This document shows positions 43,001-52,862 of a DNA stretch of 64,000 nt, piece by piece; within the stretch, counting starts at the first letter, position 1; each line of letters opens with the position of its first letter. The notes below the pieces were generated by a model. That model was not told the origin of the DNA. It was given only the letters and a program-made list of their open reading frames with translations, and searched no databases. The position numbers and the translations under genes are program-made. Source of the stretch: Limanda limanda (Eukaryota > Chordata > Actinopteri > Pleuronectiformes > Pleuronectidae); the NCBI RefSeq assembly GCF_963576545.1, contig NC_083653.1, positions 15,721,358 to 15,785,357 of the forward strand, read 5' to 3'.

Positions 43001-46000
43001 ATTGTTACACACCGAAAGACAGCAGCACTGAGAGGCTTGCCCATTTTCCTCCGCGAAGATACCAAAAAGTTTTTCATGAAGTGCTTGGTAAGTACTAGTA
43101 ACTGTAGCAAAAAGATAAATACTTCAGGCCATGTAGCTAATTCCTCATTCTCATGAGATGTTTTAAAGTAGTAGTTCATCCAAAATGGAAATATACACCT
43201 CCCCAGTGCAGTTTATCAGTGCAGTAATCATATTTCTCTGATTTGTTCATATTTTCATACATTGTTCACACTAACTTTTTTACAATTCATGTAAATCAAC
43301 CTCCTTTTCACAAGTTCTACTTCTAAACTACTAAATCTATTTTCAGCTATTACGTCAGCTATGTTGCCATTGCTTCATCAATTTTCTTTGGCTGTCAGGT
43401 TCCAGTGTATAGCTGCCCATTTTCTTCTGCCTTTTTAACATTTCAACTGTTTTTAGCCGTTATGAAGCCAATCATATCTCAGCCTACAAATTATACTTTT
43501 CAGCTTTAGCACGGACCTTCTCAGCATTCACACACATTTTCTTCAGAAAATGCTCTTTCTAGTTTGTCAAGGCTCAAATGCATCTGTTATTTTTCCTCAG
43601 GACACTGACATTTTGGCACCAGTGCTGGAAGGGGCGTCTGTGGCCATCCTCACCATCCTAGATGACGAAGCCGACATCTCACATGCTCGAGACCATGCAG
43701 TTGTTTTGGAAGGGGGCATCGTGCTGCATGAAATGGAAAACCTCTCCTCTGCGTTCGCCTACCTCTTTGGCCTTCTATATGCCCTCAATATAAATTACCC
43801 CAAACAGTTGAGGTATACATTTGAAGCCATCCAGACTATCTTTTTTGAGCTTGGTGGCTCTCGGTGCTCCCAGCGCACAAGATCTTTGAAAACGAAACTT
43901 TTATTTTTAATACACATTGTGTATGTGTATGTGTTTGAATACACATTGTTTATGTGTATGTGTTTAAATATACATATTTTTGTATGTGTTTAAATATACA
44001 CATTGTTGTATGTGTATGTGTTTAAATATACACATTGTTGTATGTGTATGTGTTTAAATACACATTGTGTATGTGTATGTGTTTAAATATACACCTTGTT
44101 GTATGTGTATGTGTTTAAATATACACATTGTTGTATGTGTATGTGTTTAAATATACACATTGTTGTATGTGTATGTGTTTGAATACACATACACAATGTG
44201 TATGTGTCTAAATATACACATTGTTGTATGTGTATGCAAAAATGGTTAGTCATTCAATTTGATGTTGCGAACTAATTTGAGAAGAATGTTGTTTTACAAA
44301 GGTGCCTGTTCAAAATAAATAAAAAAATATAAAGAAATATTTCAGATAACATTCAGCTGTACTGTGTTTTATTTATTATCTGATTATTTATACAGATAAA
44401 ATGTATGTTTATTCAACAAGAATATTTGTGTTTGGTGCATCTAGGAATATATGCCATTGAAGGGATAAATGTATGTTTATTCAACAAGAATACCTACGTT
44501 TAAAGGAGGTACAAATGCATGACATTGAGGGGCATAATTGTTTATTAATTCAACAAAAAAATCTGCGTTTAGTGAAGGTAGAAATACATGGCATTCAAGC
44601 AAGAATTTCTTTATTAGTCTCACATGATTATCCTAATTAGGTGAACAAGAAGATCCAAGTTGGCAGAACTCTTTGCAGAACTTGAAGTCAACAACAGCAG
44701 GCAAAAGTTGAGAAAACTCAAAAATCTCTTGCATCATGTTGCCTTGATATTTTACGTTTTCTCAACTTTTTCTTTTTTACAGTGCATGAATCTCATGACA
44801 CCCAGCATGCTAATTCGGTCACCCCTGATCAGAGCATTGGTTCAATCATTATAACTAACCCCTGTCTCATTTGTGATAACACAGTGAAGAGGGGTCTGCC
44901 TCATCCTAATGACCTGGATCGGAGTAGTCACATTACAGCATCGACATCAGACTGTAGCTCCGCACTAATGAGAGAGTAACTGTTATGCATTAATGTCTCT
45001 GTGGGCAGCAGAGGATTGGAAGGAGGTGAGGTATGTAACGACATAACCTTCCTGAAGGCTCATTATAACACACAAATCCTGTTCTTACAGCCCAGCCTAC
45101 TGTTATTTCACTGTAACTTGTGGTATTTATACAGTATGTATAGATTAGATTAGATTAGATTCAACTTTATTGTCATTGCACAGTACAAGTACTTGCAGTT
45201 TAGCATCTAACCAGAAGTGCAAAAAAGGCAGTAAAAGTGCAGAGTATTGTGCATATTTAAAGTGAATATTTAAATAAATAAGATCTGTACAGCAAGAAAT
45301 ATATATGGAATATTACAGTATTAAGAGTAATTGTATGATATAAGAACAATGAATACACTATGAGCAGGATAAATATATATAAATATGAATACACTATAGG
45401 CGGGATAATACAGTAGTAAAAAAAGTAACAGTCTAGTGCAAATGTTCAAATGTTCAGTGGTTGGAGGAGGGTGTGTGCCAGTCCAAACCAGGGTGGAGGG
45501 GGGAAATATAGGTATTTCACTTAATTATGACATGTTAAAGAAAAGTAATTTAAATGGATATGACTTAAATAGCATGTTATATTATCAGAGACCTTATAAT
45601 AGGGAGCCAGGGATTCTTTATATCAGTTTCCTTAATTTAAAAAAGTAGGTTATGCCTATATATGACTGGCAGAGCCCTAACAAGGTGTGAAACAACTAAC
45701 ACGCCTCAGTAACTGTTGAGAGTATTATGGAAATATTGAGACGTATGAGAACATTTGGATTTCCTATCATAGTGCCAAGGGGGTAAACGGACACATTTAT
45801 TTTCATCTATTCCCCTGAATCAATAGAAATATCTCCCATCGGTGCTGTAAAACACTGTCCTGCTACATTTGTTGAGATGAGATAATATCAACTTTATTGA
45901 TACAGCAGGGAAATTAACTCCCTCAGCAGTAGATACGCAAGAGAAAAGAATAAAAACAGGAAATAAAAAAATATTTGAAAATAGAAATTAAAGTATTAAG

Positions 46001-47483
46001 AATGTATGCATCATATACACCTACTACAGAGGTAACTATTAGTTTTAGAGAGACATACTGAAAATAACTGTAGTGTCACAGGGTGACTGCATGAGGATAT
46101 ATACTGGTACGCTGTATAAGGAGACATTGAAATCGATGTATATATACAGTATATATGCATATGTAGACTGTTAAATATATAAATAGTATAGGCAGGAATG
46201 GTATACAAGATGAATATGTGTATAAAATGCTTTGTGCTATATATACATATACAGTATACGTACATACATTGTATAATTTCAACTTACTAGAGATTTAATC
46301 TCTCAAATTGTAAAATACTGACTCAATTTATAGATTTCTTGTCAGTGCTTTCTATCAGCTTCTACCACATCGTCCTTGTGGCTATTGGAGGAATCAGCAG
46401 GGATTTACATCAGATGTCATTTGAATGTTGACACTCAACTGACCACATCATGAAAACAAATGTATTACATGATGTATAATTAACCTTTACTACTCTGCCC
46501 TACAGATGCAGCATCAAGACCCAGCTCTCTCCCTGCTTGTCACCCTCTTAAACACGTTCTACTTTGCCAGAGCCACTGGTCAGGATTCAAGATTCACTAT
46601 ACTGTACCATATTGTGAACATGTAGGACTCAGGCTTCCACACAAAATGTACAATATGAAAGAAAAATAACGCACACCATCTATCTTTCATTCCACTGTAA
46701 ATCCACCTCCACCTCATTGTTCTGCCTTAAGTTGAAGACAGCTATCATGTGTGAAATAGGGTTATGGTTCAGTAGGCTGCAGTTCCTATTATCTCAGGTG
46801 CCTGCTACATAGCATCAATCTAGTGAGAGCACTCATATAGAGACATGGATGTGAGTATTTGGAAAGCAATAACTGTAGAAGATTGCACCTGGATTTACTG
46901 TCAGGCATTCAGTGTGATATGGAACAGAATGTGGCTTTTAAACATAAGATATCAAAGCAACAATGTTGCACAGCATTTAAGTGTAAGCCAGCCATGGTAG
47001 TCGCATAACATCAGCTTGCTCTTCACAGACAACACGAGGTTTTTTTTGATGTTTCTTCTCCATATCCTGACTGTGGTGCTGAATTGGATGAAGTTTACGC
47101 ATCTTGAATACACTTGTTGGAACCGAGTGGGCACTTGCAAATAAAAGATCTGTCTCGGCTGTAGCGTCTTTACGCGTGAAAGAAACGTTCATCCACCTCA
47201 TGATCATTTATGAATATATTCTTCATCCAATATTCATCAGCGAGGGCGAATTCATGTGCGTAAAATGGATTTTGGACAAGTAGAAACATCCGCTTGTTGT
47301 TTGGTTTGTTTTTTAAGTCATATAGATTAAATGAATCCATTCACACCGAAACCAGTGGAGCAGTAGAATAATACATATCGCATTTCATTATTTACGCGCG
47401 GCTTTCAACTTACCCAAAACCAGTAGGTAACAGCCTACACCGACGTCCAGCGCTGGTGATAAAGTGGAGGCGTAGATATCCAT
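29582..47483 (-). CDS. Neuropsin-group opsin A (OPN5-related; opn6/7/8/9-type GPCR)
   Basis: Four coding exons on the minus strand join in phase: 47483-47414, 35403-35110, 32557-32232 and 29926-29582, giving 344 aa. It is a seven-helix photoreceptor GPCR of the plasma membrane. Helix 1 is split by intron 1 (YLLVLG/AVFSIFGNLL). Visible features are NLAVTD in helix 2, the helix 3 Cys in DVACGYY, GPEPFGLSCS in loop 2 (Glu181 equivalent plus the disulphide Cys), the retinal-binding Lys in FAKSSTVYNPLIY, and NPxxY. Position 113 is Tyr, as in OPN5-type opsins, so Glu181 is the likely counterion. The DRY motif at the end of helix 3 is VRC (Asp and Tyr lost, Arg kept). The short N-terminus (MDIYASTLSPALDV) has no N-glycosylation sequon. 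Which numbered opsin it is cannot be settled by eye. Confidence 0.9.
31001..31092. repeat. CT/GA microsatellite
   Basis: About 92 bp of nearly uninterrupted CT dinucleotide, preceded by a poly-C run. It may be part of an ITS1-derived segment linked to the adjacent 18S fragment. Confidence 0.9.
31185..31239 (-). pseudogene. 18S rRNA 3'-end fragment
   Basis: On the minus strand these 55 nt read TCTAGAGGAAGTAAAAGTCG, then TAACAAGATTTCTGAAGG, then TGAACCTGCGGAGGGAT. This is the universally conserved 3' end of 18S rRNA with about 4 substitutions. The C/CT-rich sequence that follows on the same strand (31180 down to about 30990) could be ITS1. It is embedded in a hAT element, not in an rDNA array. 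Confidence 0.85.
31865..32065 (+). repeat. Dispersed fish repeat, related to 10060-10700
   Basis: Shares AGGATT, AAAACTACTGAAC, a GGGAATAATTTGTGGATCTT block and a GGTCCAAATCAAATCTGG context with the repeat family described upstream of mmut. Boundaries approximate. Confidence 0.4.
32558..35109 (-). other. Opsin A intron 2
   Basis: About 2.55 kb, AT-rich. No further exon or named repeat was recognised; short T- and A-runs only. Confidence 0.5.
38209..39473 (+). pseudogene. BEL/Pao LTR retrotransposon gag fragment
   Basis: An open frame from ATG 38209 covers about 421 codons. The N-terminal part is hydrophilic. A long charged heptad-like coiled coil occupies residues about 180-265. A DUF1759-type gag domain follows at about 330-420 (VPEPETFNGDPLKFTDWK, then KMYYLKIYLVGEARRAVEGF and LHERYGNP). 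Similarity stops abruptly at 39474, where the GC-rich minisatellite begins. The frame runs on for 144 repeat-encoded codons to 39906 with no protease, reverse transcriptase or integrase. No LTR pair was identified. It is a truncated relic, although its remaining frame is unbroken. Confidence 0.75.
39474..39870. repeat. GC-rich minisatellite, 202-bp unit, two copies
   Basis: Unit 1 spans 39474-39675. Unit 2 starts at 39676 and matches it for about 185 bp without a difference seen by eye. Each unit is built from shorter motifs (GTGCTCCTCCGGGTGCAG, GGACCGGGACCGGGACGTCC, CCCCGGGGACGT) with internal palindromes. Both strands are largely open, producing spurious Gly/Pro/Arg-rich frames. A 20-bp tandem duplication of TTTTAGAGGCTAATACAGA follows at about 39875-39912. 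Confidence 0.9.
40488..40966 (+). CDS. C2H2 zinc-finger protein, internally shortened (mobile-element-like family)
   Basis: An exon opens after an acceptor (TTTCAG, 40487). The first ATG is 40499, giving 155 aa to the TAA at 40964-40966. Residues about 2-70 hold two to three C2H2-type fingers (CKFCKF...HLRLQH, CIHTDC...HISRSH, and CELCDFK without its His pair). The C-terminal half (SILVIAKDVAFICKRLSSWY, then EHFRSYELE and DYHPLAAYTVGGKLMVTPRK) recalls the C-terminus of long uncharacterised teleost proteins that start with the same fingers. If that memory is right, the roughly 700-residue centre is missing and finger and tail are fused in frame. The stop lies 11 nt before the ATG of the next gene. 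Function unknown. Confidence 0.6.
40978..43993 (+). CDS. SAMD3-like/PB1-like uncharacterised protein, 5 exons
   Basis: Start codon 40978-40980 is the last codon of its exon (ATG/GTATGT). Coding exons are 40978-40980, 41256-42242, 42524-42682, 42992-43087 and 43601-43993, all phase 0, giving 545 aa. Residues 1-75 (LLIRVVLSTREARQIQLPEV) look like a PB1/ubiquitin-type fold. Residues about 110-235 form a conserved helical region (PIPKFAYDVELKL, YPCLKEP, GYEGWKTSIKYKLGNYRSKL) followed by a basic KRKRK stretch. The C-terminus (VAILTILDDEADISH, SAFAYLFGLLYALN, CSQRTRSLKTKLL) matches, from memory, teleost predictions named sterile alpha motif domain-containing protein 3-like. After KTKLL about 29 codons are read from a tandem repeat. 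No catalytic motif was recognised. It is unbroken, so possibly active. Role unknown. Confidence 0.65.
40981..41255 (+). other. Pyrimidine-rich intron of the SAMD3-like gene
   Basis: 275-nt intron with a GTATGT donor and TTTTCAG acceptor, composed mostly of CTCTCC repeats. Open frames across it are low-complexity artefacts. Confidence 0.7.
43910..44236 (+). repeat. Minisatellite, 29-32-bp unit, about 10 copies
   Basis: Units of the type AATATACACATTGTTGTATG + TGTATGTGTTTA repeat with minor length variants. The first units are read as the C-terminal extension of the SAMD3-like gene. Confidence 0.9.
44402..44610 (+). repeat. Tandem repeat, unit about 68 bp, three copies
   Basis: Units start near 44402, 44470 and 44538. 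Each contains TTTATTxAACAArAATA, a GTTTrrtG block and GCATGACATTgA-like wording, and each ends in a TAA/AAT run. Diverged between copies. Confidence 0.7.
44776..44979 (+). other. Possible orphan exon
   Basis: After a good acceptor (TTTTTTACAG) a 65-codon frame (MHESHDTQHANSVTPD, CLICDNTVKRGLPHPND) runs to a stop. I do not recognise it. It could be a transposon exon linked to the upstream two-gene unit, or chance. Confidence 0.2.
45138..45480 (-). mobile_element. LINE 3'-end fragment with GATTA tail
   Basis: AGATTAGATTAGATTAGATT followed by CAACTTTATTGTCATTGCAC, AGTACAAGTACTTGCAGTTT and AGCATCTAACCAGAAGTGC is the reverse of a common fish non-LTR 3' UTR ending in a short tandem tail. A similar tail-like piece (ATATCAACTTTATTGATAC, GGGAAATTAA) lies at 45885-45930. 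No coding part was seen. Confidence 0.55.
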
Positions 47484-47704
47484 CGTGAAGGTGAAGAACC
47501 TGGTTTAACAGACAACTAGTGACCTGTCTTCATTGGGTGGAGGGGGGGGGGGGTCCGTGTGCCATGTGTCCAGGTGTCACATCCATCTGTCCTCGAGTAG
47601 GGAGAAGGCACGAGCAGCCTCAGCTCCTCTGCTCGAGCTAAACACAGCTCATAGCCAGTCAGTGTCCGGTGCGTCATCTGGCTCGTCTTATCACTTGGCG
47701 GCGA

Positions 47705-47804
<100 letters not shown>

Positions 47805-47997
47805 TTTTCTGAGGGCTGCCCTGCATGCCTGCTGCTTGTTATATGACTGACTGACATCCGCTCTTTCAAGTGAGAGAAAAGGCAGCAAAGGGAGCTCACC
47901 CACTGACAGGCTCCATGTCCAATCACAAATTAATCATCTCAACCACCATATTCAAATACATCATTAAGAGTATGAATTAATTGATATGGATTCATAT

Positions 47998-48995
47998 CAG
48001 GGGCGTCGTTAGGCCTGAACCCCCCCTAAAATGTTCTTCAGCCCCCCCAAATCATTTTTGGGATTTAAAAAAAAAAAAAAATTTAATTTTTTTTTTTTTT
48101 AATTAAACTATTGTTTTACACATGGACAAGTTATTTATAACTCCAACATGCTACATATGTGAGTGCGTTTCTGCTTTGTATGTTTTCTCCCACTTCAAAT
48201 TACAATCCAACAGCCTCTCATCATACTTAACAATAAAAGACAGGGCACTAGGACTTTGGGGAGTCTTCATCGCTGCTGCGCTGGCTTTCTCACTCTGCCA
48301 AGTAACGTCTCTCATCAAGACAGCAGGATTACAGCAAAGGAGTTTAGCTCATAGTAAATGATGCACAGTGAAATTGTAAGTACAGGTGGTTACAGAATGT
48401 GGCTATCTGTGGTTGTTAACGATTGTTACCTGCTTAAATTTAGGTTTACTTGAGGCAAATGAAAGGGAATATTGTAATGAGCTATGTTAACACTAAGCTA
48501 GCTAGCTAGCTATTTTGTTAGAAAATGTCTCCAGTGAGCAAGAGTGTGAACGAGCAAATTTGAAATGTAAGAAAAAACTATCGACAGCTCTCTATTCTTT
48601 GCATTAATATCTATCTCTAGTATTTTAAAACAATAATATCAGTGCCTATAGAATGTTGTTGTTTATAATCAGTTAATGCTAGTGAAAACTAAATGTCATA
48701 GTGTCCGTCATAACGCTATTGTACCGGTATATCATCCAATTCATTGACCAGATGGATATTAGAAGATTCTTTAGCAGAGGTGACAGATAACTTCTGTTAT
48801 TTTATACTGAATGAATGCAAGCAAAGATACAGAGAAAATCACACTCTTTCTGATCCAATCTATGAACTGTCTGAACCAATGGATATCCGCAGCCCCAAAT
48901 GAGCCCAAAAAAAATTGGCGCGCGCTGCGAGCGCAAACATTCAGCATCCTTAGGGGCTAAGCCCCCCCTTTCTTTCAATCCTAGAAACGCCCCTG
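47998..48995. mobile_element. Non-autonomous hAT transposon with perfect 8-bp target duplication
   Basis: Termini CAGGGGCGTCGTTAGG and, on the other strand, CAGGGGCGTTTCTAGG are inverted repeats. ATTCATAT flanks both sides (47990-47997 and 48996-49003), the 8-bp duplication characteristic of hAT. The 998-bp interior has poly-A/poly-T tracts and no transposase frame. Both ends carry C-runs just inside the terminus. Confidence 0.9.
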
Positions 48996-49599
48996 ATTCA
49001 TATGCTGCTTTCTTGTGGTTTATATGGCCCCAGTGCATTGTGCAATCATGACCCTTCTTTAGTCATGCATAAAAGGGACCTGGGGAAGTACTACACAAGC
49101 GAGTTCAACATACCCAAGAGATCTTTCCGATATCCAAGTGATCTTAACTGAACAAATGCAATCTGGCTAAGCGGTCACACAAAGCTTATCAACTCCTTAA
49201 ATCAACCTAGATTTGCATCATCAAGATCTGAGCACGTGCACATAAAAGCATCAGTGTTTACTGTGCATGACCAATCACAGACATGGACAAGTGAATTGAC
49301 AGCAAGGAACAAACTGTTAAATAGGAGGAGAGCAAAAGCATTATATCCAGTCTGTAATAAACACAGTTACAGCTGCTAAATGCATGAAGTTAAAAAATCC
49401 CTGATTGTGTGAATGTGTAAGTTACGGAGCCCCCTCGTGACATGTAGGAAAAAATATATAATGCTTAAAATGATTGAGGGAACACTTAAATCACACATCA
49501 CTTAACAGGTTTTTCGAGTTGATAATGTAACAATGCTTCAATGGAACCAAAATCATTAACCCATTTAAGGCTGGATTCAAAGTAAAACAATGGAATCAC

Positions 49600-50060
49600 A
49601 GGTTGATCCAACTTGCATCAATTTCATCACTGCAACTCATCATGTGATTCAGTGTGTATGGCCTCATGTGCCTGTATGCACTCCAGACAATGTCTGGGCA
49701 TGCCCCTGATGAGCCAGTGGATGGTGTCCTGGGAGATCTCCTCCCAGACCTGGATCAGGGCATCAGAAAGCTCCTGGAAAGTCTGTGGCTGTACTTGGCC
49801 GGTCAGAATCACCCAAACATATCATCCCATAGGTGCTCAATTGGATTTAGGTCAGGGGAATGTGAGAGCCAGTCAATGAAATCAATTAATTTGTCATCAT
49901 GGAACTACCTAACCATTCTGGCCACATGAGGCTGGCCGTTGACTTGCACCACAAGGATTCTAGGGCCCAATGCACCAGTGTAAGTTCTGACAATCACTCT
50001 GAGGATTTCTTCCCGGTACCTAACAGCAGCCTCAGGTACTGCCTCATTCTACCAGTAGTC
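49600..50060 (-). pseudogene. Tc1/mariner transposase fragment
   Basis: The minus strand gives, across stops and frameshifts, YREEILRVIVRTYTGALGP, NGQPHVARMVR, SPDLNPIEHLWD and VQPQTFQELSDALIQVWEEI, ending in a RGMPRHCLECIQA block. This is the C-terminal half of a Tc1-type DDE transposase. The usual HDNARPH block reads QVNGQPH, so the second catalytic Asp is gone. It is a decayed copy; inverted termini were not located. Confidence 0.8.
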
Positions 50061-51339
50061 ACAAGGACACTAGTAGAACACAAAACTAGAGAATAGATAA
50101 AATGGGATCAATTGCTAGTGACCACCACATGTAAAACCATTCCCTTTCGGGGGATGTCTTGGTTTTTTCTTTCCATCACACCATGAGTAATTTTAATTTG
50201 CACCTAAGCAGGAAAAATTGATTCACAATCATTTCTTCCTAAATAGACACATTGATATTCCTGACGTTGAACTGACTTGGTGTTACACTGTGACGATGAA
50301 GTGCGCTCTTCATCTTATGAAATAAATCATTCGTGGCCACTAGATATGAATCAGTTCTTTACTAACAAGACATGTGGAACTGAATTGAAGAACCCTCTTG
50401 GATGAGACCTCTTGATGAAGCCTCTAAAATGAACTGAGCGAGCAACAATGCAGTGTCATTTCGGTGAGGGTTGACTGTCTCAGAGAGAGTGATGGGGGAG
50501 GGATGGGGGCTTTCACAAGGTAAATCTATAACCTATCTATCTATCTACATTTTAAATAAATACCCAATTTCTCCAGATAAACCTACTTGAAGTATCAAAA
50601 CTCTTCTATCTACAGAGTAGGTAAAGGGATTTTGTCTCTGGAGACCCCCGTCCTCTTCAGAGACTCACAATCTACACACAGCTCCACAGGATCCTTTTGT
50701 TTTATTTGTTTATTTATTTTTGCTCCACAGGGTCGTCTAAGAGTGGTGACGTCATGTTTCAAGGTGATGATTGTTTAGTGGGCAGAGCTTTTCTACAAGT
50801 TGATCTCTTATCTCCAACTAAACCTGCTCCGGAACAGGTTAGCTGTTCAGCATAAGTTACCATGGTGATTATCTCTGATACAAATTTGTTTCGTAGGACT
50901 GAAAACCCTGAACTAAACCTGAAGAAAATTTTTCTGAATCACACACCAGCCCTCAAATCTATCATGAGTGTCTGACTCATTGACCCACACTGTCGAGATG
51001 GCCTGTCATAGAAGATGCCCGTGATTAACAAGCAGCTGCAAACACACAGCTCAGACATACCCTACACAACACCTACAGGGTCATTCTGCTGCAACCATAC
51101 AATATAGATACATAAAGAGATATAGTGCAACACCTAAACATAAACACAACACGGCCTATTCAATGAATAAATATGCATTTATTTTCTGGCATTTTAATTG
51201 AGGTTTTTTACATTAGACAAAACCCTCACAAATGTTTGTTAACAAGGGGTTTATCGAATTGACCTGGAATAGTGAAGAAAGAAAAGACATCTTAAACCAA
51301 GTAAAAGGTGAAAAATGAAAAAAAAAAAAATACATTACA

Positions 51340-51577
51340 TAATCTGTATTTATAAAGTGATTTTCTAGTCTTGGTGACCTCTCAAAGCTTTTTACAGTCC
51401 AGTTTGCCCTTCAATCATTCACACGCACATACAGTGCATCTGTTTGGAGCATGTTCTTTTCTGAGGTTCAAGTCAGGCTAGAGCATCCTCCTCAAGGACA
51501 CTTTAGCATACAGATGGGAATGAACTGCTGACCTTCTGATTGGAGGACGACCGCCCTACCCATCAGCCACAGCCGCC
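51340..51577 (-). mobile_element. tRNA-derived SINE
   Basis: The minus strand begins GGCGGCTGTGGCTGATGGGT (A-box region of a tRNA-like head) and has a B-box-like GGTCAGCAGTTCATTCCC. It then has a body ending in AAAGCTTTGAGAGGTCACCA and a TTTATAAATACAG tail before an oligo-T/AT run. The layout matches a widespread fish SINE. Promoter boxes are mutated (GTTCATTCCC in place of GTTCGATCCC), so it is an old copy. Confidence 0.75.
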
Positions 51578-52768
51578 ATTAACAATTATACATATACACA
51601 TACACATCCAGACAAAGAACAGGAGAAAAAAAAACTGATTTATACAACAAAATGCCCACATATAAAAACTGTGTAACATCACATGTTTAGATGTTAACAG
51701 CTATGCCACCATAGACCTGACAAAATATTTTCCTCGAGTTGATGGATATCAGGTAATTATTTTATGTGCTGGTCATTTTTCCTAGCAGGAAGCGCCTTAA
51801 GTACCTGATAAATAACAGTGGTAAAGCTCCAATTTCAGTCCACAACCTTATCAAAGTCTGTTTGCTAATGCTCCAGGCAGTCAGGTGACCAAGAGAAGTG
51901 TGGCACAATTATGGTGACGGTTCCAAAGAGAATTTAGCAACTGAACTCTTTGTCAAACAGTGTGTTTACGATGCTAAATAGCTCAATGTGATGGAAACAT
52001 CCGGGCGGCTCAGGCCACTGTAATAGACTGACCCCAAGCATGTGCTATTTAAGGTACCTTGTGCACTGTAAACAAATGCAGTGTTGTTTACATTCAACAT
52101 TTTCCAATCAAGCACTGTTTTTATCCTTCAGGCCTGTGATGAATGGATCCCCCATCTCATAAATCTTTTCTGACTGTGCTGACACTCGCAGGCTTTACAT
52201 ACACTCTTCTTCTTCTTCTTCTCCTCTCTTACAGCTACACTCCATAAGAGCAAGTGCCACTGCCTCTTACAGCCGGGCCTGAGGCCACAACTGCCCTCAT
52301 CAGTGGATGAAATTACAAGGTGTCAACCAGTGACTTTGAATAAAGATGGATGATGGGTATCCACTTTCTGTTGTTGTACAGAAGTGAAGCCAAAATATCC
52401 GACCAATTGTTAGAATATAAGGACTCTATGTAAAGACGATCAGACTCCGAGTTAAATAAACCCTGAGAAAATGGAATGCAGATTCATCGTGGCATCAGGA
52501 GGAAATTGATCCTCCTACTTCTCCTCAGTTGAGTTACAAATACTAATGCATGCTTATTCAGATTATGAGTATAAATTTAGGAGACCCAAAGCAATACAGT
52601 AGCAGCAGCAGAAGAACGTGAGCTGGCTTGGGAGGAAATTTCAAACTGAGTGTTATTTTGAAAAATACAAGTTTTATCTTGAGTGTTCTGCTTATTCAAC
52701 ATTTATTAATATATATATGTGTGTGTGTGTGTGTGTACGTAAGTGTAATCTTAGGTGCAACCAAACAG

Positions 52769-52862
52769 GCACAAAACCTACTTGGCAGCAGCTGAAGATG
52801 AAATTTGAAGAATTTAGGTTCTTTACATTTCATCTTCAGCTGCTGCCAAGTAGGTTTTGTGC
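52769..52862. repeat. Perfect 36-bp inverted repeat (hairpin, 22-nt loop)
   Basis: The arm 52769-52804 (GCACAAAACCTACTTGGCAG then CAGCTGAAGATGAAAT) is exactly complementary to 52827-52862, with a loop at 52805-52826. Similarity stops one base outside the arms. No ORF or transposon terminus was recognised. It could be an snapback duplication, a small-RNA hairpin or a MITE core. Confidence 0.9.

Larger units (their letters stand above)
35404..47413 (-). other. Opsin A intron 1 (about 12 kb) hosting + strand foreign genes
   Basis: The intron between the 70-nt first coding exon and the exon for helices 1-3. It carries the BEL/Pao fragment, the GC-rich minisatellite, the two-gene unit at 40488-43993, two tandem repeats and LINE/SINE 3' ends. 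The stretch 35404-38200 shows no named feature. An unexplained moderately GC-rich segment is at 37130-37730. Confidence 0.7.

Noticed and set aside
43910..44236. CRISPR-like regular repeats
   Set aside because: Units are contiguous without unique spacers, and the genome is a vertebrate; this is a minisatellite.
51500..51577. tRNA gene
   Set aside because: Only a tRNA-like SINE head with degraded boxes and no complete cloverleaf.
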